From Acidimicrobiia bacterium (GTDB lineage Bacteria > Actinomycetota > Acidimicrobiia > Spongiisociales > SHLN01): a stretch of 7,593 bases of DNA. The notes below the pieces were generated by a model. It made no database searches. It had not been told where the DNA came from and saw only the letters and a list, made by a program, of their open reading frames with translations. How positions within the stretch are numbered: the first letter of the stretch is position 1; every line of letters starts with the position of its first letter. Shown piece after piece: positions 1 through 3,594 of the stretch. Location: positions 1 to 7,593 of the forward strand of contig JABDOU010000324.1 of NCBI GenBank assembly GCA_013043085.1, read 5' to 3'. Both the position numbers and the translations under genes were made by a program.

Positions 1-656
1 ATTTCCTGGCCGGCTCAATCGACCTCGAATTGAGTGGCCTGTTCCAGGCAACCGGACTGTCGGGAATTGTCGTCGGGCTCGACGCCTATGCGTCGCTGGT
101 TCCCAATTCCCAGGATGCTCAGATCGACATTCGCTTTGTCGAGGGGACTGACCTCGAGGCAGCGCGGGCCCAGGTCGAAGAGATCGTCGATCAGTATCCG
201 ACGTTGCAGGTCGCTGACCAGAGTGACCTTCGAGAACAGTCACGCGAGCAAACGCTGCAAGCGCTCGGCTTCATCTTCGGACTGCTCGGTTTGGCTGTCG
301 GGGTTGCCTTTGTCGGCCTCGCCAACACCACCGTTCTGTCTACACTCGAGCGAACCCGTGAGATCGGTCTCTTGCGAGCCGTGGGCTTGGATCGAGGGGC
401 GCTGCGCCGAATGATTTACTTCGAGTCGATGATGATCGCGGCCTTCGGGGCAGTGCTGGGAGTGGTCGCAGGGATCGGACTTGCACGGGCGTTGCTGATG
501 GCTCTGGAGGACCAGGGCTTCACCGTGTTTGTGATTCCGTGGCCGGGCCTCATCGCGCTGGTGTTCGTGATATCGCTGCTAGGGCTTGTCGCTGCGGGGA
601 TTCCGGCATGGCGCGCTGCGAGGAGCAATATTTTGGCAGCAATTAGTTATGAGTGA
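1..656 (+). CDS. FtsX-type ABC transporter permease, C-terminal part (5' truncated by window)
   Basis: This is an integral membrane permease subunit of an ABC transporter of the FtsX/MacB/LolC class. The frame is open from base 3 with no stop, so the gene begins upstream; an in-frame TTG at 30 is probably internal. The visible part has a soluble extracytoplasmic segment (bases about 30-260), then three hydrophobic helices at about 264-326, 429-494 and 540-602. Between the first two lies the hallmark cytoplasmic loop ERTREIGLLRAVG, which in this family contacts the ATPase. The protein ends with a typical FtsX tail, IPAWRAARSNILAAISYE. Members couple ATP hydrolysis in the cytoplasm to lipoprotein, lipid or peptide handling on the outside. 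The substrate cannot be read from this fragment, and the partner ATPase is not in the window. The family call is firm; the role is open. Confidence 0.92.
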   Translation, partial: FLAGSIDLELSGLFQATGLSGIVVGLDAYASLVPNSQDAQIDIRFVEGTDLEAARAQVEEIVDQYPTLQVADQSDLREQSREQTLQALGFIFGLLGLAVGVAFVGLANTTVLSTLERTREIGLLRAVGLDRGALRRMIYFESMMIAAFGAVLGVVAGIGLARALLMALEDQGFTVFVIPWPGLIALVFVISLLGLVAAGIPAWRAARSNILAAISYE

Positions 657-663
657 CGCGAAC

Positions 664-684
664 GGACCATTTTGCGGGTGGTCC
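664..684 (+). terminator. Possible weak terminator hairpin after the permease gene
   Basis: A perfect 6-bp inverted repeat, GGACCA (664-669) and TGGTCC (679-684), encloses a 9-base loop. It starts 8 bases after the permease stop codon and is followed by TAAAGATTTCT, which is only a loose T-rich tail. Position favours termination of the permease transcript before the HD-GYP gene, but the short stem and poor U-tract make this uncertain. Confidence 0.4.
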
Positions 685-741
685 TAAAGATTTCTCCGAT
701 TTCGTCGTTGTTGTGTTGCACTCGTCCGGGAAAGCGGCACC

Positions 742-1401
742 ATGACAAACGAGCTTGATCACGGAGACTTTCATCCGTCCGTTGAATCCATTCGGACCAG
801 GCTGGCCGCTACCGCCCCGTGGGACAATCCTGAAGGCGCCACCCGTCCGTCTGCGGTCTCGGTGTTGCTCAACATGATGGAGCAGAGAGATCGCCAGGCT
901 GCCGAACACGCATTCCGGGTCGCTGAGCTTTCGACCAGAGTCGCCGTCGAAGTAGGAATGAACCCCGTCGGTATTGCGAGGCTGCGTCTCGCCGCCCTTC
1001 TCCACGATGTCGGCAAGTTGAGCGTTCCCGAGGAAGTTCTCTTGAAGACGGAACCTCTGAGCGAAGAGGAATGGACCCGAATCAAGTTCCATCCTGAGTA
1101 CGGCTTTCAAATGATTGCGTCGTCGGTACATCCGGAAGTTGCCGAAGCCGTCCTGAAACACTGCGAGAGGATCGACGGAAGCGGCTACCCAAATGCAGTC
1201 CCGGGCGACGAGATCCCGTTGAACTCAAAGGTTCTTTTGGTGGCCGATGTGTTTGACGCCATGGTTTCTCCAAAGCCGTACCGCCCTGCGATGAGCGTCC
1301 AGGAGGCGATGGAGCAGATCCGGGCCGGTGCCGGGACCACCTTTTCCCAACAGGTCGCGGACGGTCTCCGTCAAGTCATCGGACGCCGCAAAGCAGCCTG
1401 A
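742..1401 (+). CDS. Stand-alone HD-GYP domain protein, probable cyclic-di-GMP phosphodiesterase
   Basis: HD-GYP proteins are cytoplasmic metal-dependent phosphodiesterases that linearise or fully hydrolyse cyclic-di-GMP. This 219-residue protein has an N-terminal leader of about 45 residues with no recognisable sensor domain, then one HD-GYP domain. Visible motifs are H56 (HAFRV), H88-D89 in HDVGK, H117-P118 in HPEYG, H140-C141-E142 followed by D145-G-S-G-Y149-P150, and D169 in VADVFDAM. The GYP signature is intact. Two points are odd. The second His of the usual HHE is Cys141. The position four before H56 is Gln52, where enzymes with a three-metal site have Glu, so a two-metal centre is more likely. 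The ATG at 742 follows GGGAAAG at 729-735, a reasonable ribosome binding site. No receiver domain or cyclase is nearby, so the input signal is unknown. Activity is inferred; a receptor role is possible. Confidence 0.93.
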   Translation: MTNELDHGDFHPSVESIRTRLAATAPWDNPEGATRPSAVSVLLNMMEQRDRQAAEHAFRVAELSTRVAVEVGMNPVGIARLRLAALLHDVGKLSVPEEVLLKTEPLSEEEWTRIKFHPEYGFQMIASSVHPEVAEAVLKHCERIDGSGYPNAVPGDEIPLNSKVLLVADVFDAMVSPKPYRPAMSVQEAMEQIRAGAGTTFSQQVADGLRQVIGRRKAA

Positions 1402-1414
1402 CGTCGGCGATCCT

Positions 1415-1440
1415 AGACACCGGGCACCCGCCCAATGTCT
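1415..1440 (-). terminator. Hairpin between convergent genes, fully paired only in minus-strand RNA
   Basis: The arms 1415-1425 and 1430-1440 enclose a 4-base loop. In plus-strand RNA the stem is broken by two C/A mismatches. In minus-strand RNA the same positions become two U-G wobble pairs, giving an uninterrupted 11-bp stem. It begins directly after the TAA of the candidate peptide gene and lies 13 bases past the HD-GYP stop. The pairing asymmetry suggests it serves the minus-strand SRAP transcript. There is no U-run on that side, so it would be a stem-only terminator or an RNA 3'-end stabiliser. On the plus strand a loose TTTACGTTT tail follows. Confidence 0.5.
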
Positions 1441-1539
1441 TTACGTTTGCTTCCCGGCCCCGCCGATGAAGCCCTCGATCGTCGCTCCTGCGATCGAAAA
1501 CACGATCGATTCAACGAGACCTGCCGAGAGATACACCAT
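1441..1539 (-). CDS. Candidate 32-residue hydrophobic small protein downstream of SRAP
   Basis: This short reading frame lies on the SRAP strand, 38 bases after the SRAP stop. Its ATG (1539-1537) is preceded by a textbook Shine-Dalgarno GGAGGT (1552-1547) with a 7-base spacer, the strongest ribosome binding site in the window. The predicted peptide opens MVYLSAGLVESIVFSIAG and stays hydrophobic and glycine-rich to about residue 29, with only Glu10 and Glu22 charged before a KQT end. It could be a single membrane-spanning or amphipathic peptide. An in-frame ATG at 1572, 5 bases after the SRAP stop, would give 43 residues. The TAA abuts a hairpin at 1440-1415. I recognise no family. A chance frame is possible, since short open frames are common at this GC. 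Confidence 0.35.
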   Translation of the reverse strand: MVYLSAGLVESIVFSIAGATIEGFIGGAGKQT

Positions 1540-1577
1540 CCTTCCCACCTCCGCTGCGCTTCGCTTGAACATGAGCT

Positions 1578-2285
1578 TCAAACATCGAAGAGCCGCGCTT
1601 CCGGGGGTACATCTTCGGGGGCCAGCAAACACTCAGGTCCCTTGTTGCGGACGTTATTTACTGTTTTGGCCACCTTCACTGTCTCTAGCAGGTCGTCTGC
1701 AGCCGGGCGGAGGAGTGACGTGAGTTGCGACCGGTCGTCGTTGGTTGGATCGAGCCAATATTCCCAGTCACCGGATCCGACGACGACCGGCATACGGTTG
1801 TGGATCGGTTCCAGCGTGCGGTTCGCATTGGTCGTGATGACGGAACAGGTGATCAACGGGTTGCCTGCCGGATCCTTCCAACGCTCCCATATTCCTGCCA
1901 GGGCCAGGGGAGCGTGATTTGACGCAAAGATGTAGAACGGTTGCTTGGAGCCGTCGTCGTTTGTGATCCACTCATAGAACCCGTCCGCCGGCAGCAGACA
2001 CCGGCGCTTCTCGAAAGCGTCGCGAAACATCGGTTTCGTTGCAACCGTCTCAGCGCGAGCATTGATTCTCCTGGCGCCGTCTTTCGGCGAGTCGGACCAG
2101 AAGGGCACGAGGCCCCAGCGCATCACGCCCATCTGCCGCTGTTCATCGCCCTCGAAGACCGCGTAGACGGGATCTGTCGGCGCGACGTTGTAGTTGGACT
2201 CGAGTGACTCGGACACAGATAGATCGGCATCGAAGAAATCGGCGTACCGGTTGGCAGGTCGAGAGAGGGCATAGCGTCCACACAT
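1578..2285 (-). CDS. SOS response-associated peptidase family protein (SRAP/HMCES/YedK), abasic-site crosslinker
   Basis: SRAP proteins recognise abasic sites in single-stranded DNA and form a stable thiazolidine crosslink through their N-terminal cysteine, shielding the lesion during replication. The 235-residue protein matches the family's usual length and carries all key residues: Met-Cys2 start (MCGRY), Asn75 in RRINARAET, Glu105 in DGFYEW, His162 in IHNRMP, and the C-terminal VNNVRNKGPE element. The start is fixed because Cys2 must be exposed after Met removal. No Shine-Dalgarno is visible before the ATG at 2285. A partial -10-like CAGAAT ends 7 bases upstream, so a leaderless transcript is possible. 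The gene is convergent with the HD-GYP gene and divergent from the exchanger gene. A candidate small peptide gene follows on the same strand. Damage induction is suggested by the family name, but only a degenerate LexA-like site is seen upstream. Confidence 0.97.
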   Translation of the reverse strand: MCGRYALSRPANRYADFFDADLSVSESLESNYNVAPTDPVYAVFEGDEQRQMGVMRWGLVPFWSDSPKDGARRINARAETVATKPMFRDAFEKRRCLLPADGFYEWITNDDGSKQPFYIFASNHAPLALAGIWERWKDPAGNPLITCSVITTNANRTLEPIHNRMPVVVGSGDWEYWLDPTNDDRSQLTSLLRPAADDLLETVKVAKTVNNVRNKGPECLLAPEDVPPEARLFDV

Positions 2286-2347
2286 GTGACCATTCTGGCT
2301 CAGGGAGGGACATCGAACCCAATGCAGGTCGATCGGACCACCAAATA

Positions 2348-2400
2348 CAACGACCGTCGACCCGCTCCGAGGGGAGAAGCGACACGGTCGACGGCCGTTG
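2348..2400 (-). repeat. Long inverted repeat with 15-base arms
   Basis: The arms CAACGACCGTCGACC (2348-2362) and GGTCGACGGCCGTTG (2386-2400) pair at 14 of 15 positions. The one A/C mismatch (2353/2395) becomes a G-U wobble in minus-strand RNA. The 23-base loop holds a further CTCC/GGAG mini-stem (2365-2368, 2373-2376). The right arm is also part of a near-perfect 18-base palindrome, GGTCGACGG then CCGTTGACC (2386-2403). On the minus strand the structure is followed by TATTTGG and lies 63 bases before the SRAP start. It could be an RNA leader hairpin, an attenuator or a protein-binding site. Confidence 0.6.
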
Positions 2401-2424
2401 ACCTGATCCGAACCTATTTTTTGC

Positions 2425-2456
2425 GCTCTGCGAGTGGGGACCGTACTCGACAGAGC
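2425..2456. repeat. Stem-loop with an 11-bp stem
   Basis: GCTCTG-CGAGT (2425-2435) pairs with ACTCG and CAGAGC (2445-2449, 2451-2456), interrupted only by a single bulged A at 2450. The loop is the 9 bases GGGGACCGT. A T6 tract lies just before it on the plus strand, which is the wrong side for a plus-strand terminator, and on the minus strand it reads as A6. It is therefore not a classical terminator on either strand. Function is unknown. Confidence 0.6.
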
Positions 2457-2458
2457 TA

Positions 2459-2506
2459 GGAACGGTCAGCAGCACCGAAGTGCTACCGATAACGAAACCA
2501 CGTTCC
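2459..2506. repeat. Nested inverted repeat with a tight inner hairpin
   Basis: The outer arms GGAACG (2459-2464) and CGTTCC (2501-2506) flank an inner hairpin AGCAC-CGAA-GTGCT (2471-2484). This is the third stem-loop in a row in the same intergenic region. The outer arms are short and widely spaced, so the inner hairpin is the firmer part. Confidence 0.4.
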
Positions 2507-2550
2507 CGGGTCAACCTCGCATCGGAGAGTGACTAAAAGAAGGGCGCACA

Positions 2551-2566
2551 AAGTGACTAGTCACTT
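2551..2566. promoter_or_regulatory. Perfect 16-bp palindrome, candidate operator
   Basis: AAGTGACTAGTCACTT is perfectly self-complementary and has no loop, which is typical of a binding site for a dimeric helix-turn-helix regulator rather than of an RNA hairpin. The half-site AGTGACTA also occurs at 2528-2535, 24 bases upstream of its copy at 2552-2559. The palindrome lies 72 bases before the proposed exchanger start and next to the 12-base repeats, so it probably acts on the exchanger gene. No regulator gene is in the window, and the factor is unknown. Confidence 0.55.
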
Positions 2567-2568
2567 CC

Positions 2569-2629
2569 CGGCAGCAACGTCGGCAGCAACGTCGGCAGCA
2601 ACGTTGGTTGCAGCGTCGGGCAGTAACGT
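2569..2629 (+). repeat. 12-bp tandem repeat, three perfect and two degenerate units
   Basis: CGGCAGCAACGT is repeated perfectly three times (2569-2580, 2581-2592, 2593-2604). A diverged unit follows, TGGTTGCAGCGT (2605-2616), then a 13-base unit, CGGGCAGTAACGT (2617-2629). The array fills the space between the palindrome and the exchanger ATG, and its last unit contributes TAACGT, a TANNNT-type box 8 bases before the ATG. Exact tandem units of this kind can change copy number by slippage. Confidence 0.9.
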
Positions 2630-2637
2630 GCGCCCTC

Positions 2638-3570
2638 ATGTTGACAGCGCTGGCACTCACATTCGCAGGTCTGGCCATCCTCCCAACGGCTGCCGACCGC
2701 TTCGTTGGGAGCGCCGGAAGCCTGAGCCAGCGCCTCGGAGTATCGCCGGTCCTGGTCGGAGCGCTGCTGGTTGGGTTGGGTACGTCCCTCCCGGAAGCTC
2801 TGGCCTCCGGAATAGCTGCATGGCGCGGGAATCCCGACTTCGCGGTCGGCAATGTTGTGGGATCGAATGTCGCCAACCTCACCCTCGTTCTGGGGGTGGC
2901 GGCACTGATCGCTCCGGTCTACTTGACCAGGGCACTGATTCGGCGTGAAGGGATCTTGATGTTCGGTGCCACCGTTCTCATGACCCTCTTCTACATAGAT
3001 GGCCAGATCGGGGTCCCCGAGGCGATCGTGCTTCTGGTCGCAATGGTCGTTGCCATCTTTCTCCTCACGCGTTGGTCCGCCGGCGAAGTGGACGGACTGG
3101 GGGATGACGACGAATCCACCACAACACGCTTGGCGACAGTTGCGGTGATAGCGATGGTGGGCACCGTTATCGGGGCATACCTCCTCGTTGAGGGAGCCGA
3201 TCGGTTGGCCGTTGAGTTGGATATCACATCGGCTTTTGTAGCGACGACCATCGTCGCTCTCGGAACCAGCCTCCCGGAACTCGCTACGTCGGTGGCCGCC
3301 ATGAGAAGACGTCAGGGTGATCTGGTACTCGGGAATGTCATCGGGTCCAATCTCTTCAATTCTCTCGCCGTTGTAGGGCTCGCAGGGGTCCTCGGCCCTG
3401 GTGTCGTAAACGACGGCTTCATTCCTCTCATGATCGCCATGGTCGTCATAACTGTCGGGGCAGGAATCCTTACCGAGACGCGCAACAAGATCAGCCTGTT
3501 CGAAGCGACACTCCTGCTCGGGGTCTTCGTGGTGTTCTTTGCTTCAGCTGCGCCACTTCTCGGAGCCTGA
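2638..3570 (+). CDS. CaCA-family cation exchanger (sodium/calcium or proton/calcium antiporter)
   Basis: This is an inner membrane antiporter that exports Ca2+ in exchange for Na+ or H+. From the ATG at 2638 it has 310 residues, close to the size of prokaryotic members such as YrbG. Both alpha repeats are clear. Alpha-1 has GTSLPEA (residues 48-54) and GNVVGSNVAN (71-80). Alpha-2 has GTSLPEL (209-215) and GNVIGSN (232-238). The ion-binding glutamates are Glu53 and Glu214. The halves are joined by an acidic cytoplasmic loop, EVDGLGDDDES (150-160), and about ten hydrophobic helices are predicted. An in-frame TTG at 2608 would add ten mostly polar residues encoded inside the tandem repeats; I prefer the ATG because it places the first helix at the N-terminus. 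No Shine-Dalgarno is evident. Na+ versus H+ specificity cannot be decided from sequence alone. Confidence 0.95.
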   Translation: MLTALALTFAGLAILPTAADRFVGSAGSLSQRLGVSPVLVGALLVGLGTSLPEALASGIAAWRGNPDFAVGNVVGSNVANLTLVLGVAALIAPVYLTRALIRREGILMFGATVLMTLFYIDGQIGVPEAIVLLVAMVVAIFLLTRWSAGEVDGLGDDDESTTTRLATVAVIAMVGTVIGAYLLVEGADRLAVELDITSAFVATTIVALGTSLPELATSVAAMRRRQGDLVLGNVIGSNLFNSLAVVGLAGVLGPGVVNDGFIPLMIAMVVITVGAGILTETRNKISLFEATLLLGVFVVFFASAAPLLGA

Positions 3571-3582
3571 TACGTCCGTGGG

Positions 3583-3588
3583 TAGCCT
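3583..3588 (+). promoter_or_regulatory. Predicted -10 element of a leaderless ppc promoter
   Basis: TAGCCT fits TANNNT and ends exactly 7 bases before the A of the ppc ATG at 3595, so the first transcribed base would be the start codon itself. No Shine-Dalgarno lies in the 24-base gap after the exchanger stop. The same arrangement precedes the copper chaperone gene. No convincing -35 is seen. Confidence 0.5.
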
Positions 3589-3594
3589 CGTTTC

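Larger units (their letters stand above)
2286..2637. other. Gene-free divergent intergenic region rich in inverted and tandem repeats
   Basis: This stretch separates the SRAP gene (minus strand) from the exchanger gene (plus strand). The frames that cross it look like chance: their products are low-complexity Ala/Thr/Ser or Arg/Cys strings over the tandem repeats, and they run antisense to, or out of frame with, the exchanger. It contains, in order, an inverted repeat (2348-2400), a T6 tract (2417-2422), a hairpin (2425-2456), a third stem-loop system (2459-2506), a perfect palindrome (2551-2566) and 12-base tandem repeats (2569-2629). I see no tRNA or known riboswitch. The region presumably holds both promoters and may encode a structured RNA. 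Confidence 0.7.

Noticed and set aside
643..1161. Minus-strand 172-codon frame across the permease-HD-GYP gap
   Set aside because: It runs antisense through the HD-GYP coding sequence and has no recognisable domain.
1475..1509. Three CGATCG words close together, possibly a recognition cluster
   Set aside because: CGATCG and GATCG words are frequent throughout the window, so the cluster is consistent with composition and codon use.
2348..2400. Integron attC site or transposon inverted ends
   Set aside because: The arms lack the conserved GTTRRRY/RYYYAAC core boxes, no integrase or transposase is present, and no target-site duplication is seen.
2417..2422. T6 tract as the U-run of a terminator
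   Set aside because: No hairpin ends directly before it on the plus strand; the 2348-2400 stem ends 16 bases earlier, and the 2425-2456 stem lies on the wrong side.
2401..2490. tRNA or small known RNA suggested by the stacked stems
   Set aside because: There is no acceptor stem, TTCNANNC loop, anticodon arm or CCA-like end; the stems are separate hairpins rather than a cloverleaf.
2569..2629. CRISPR-like array
   Set aside because: The units are 12 bases in direct tandem, with no spacers and no cas genes nearby.
2529..2948. Plus-strand 139-codon frame over the repeats and exchanger N-terminus
   Set aside because: It overlaps the exchanger out of frame. The first part is Ala-Ala-Thr-Ser repeats from the tandem array, and the rest is low-complexity shadow coding.
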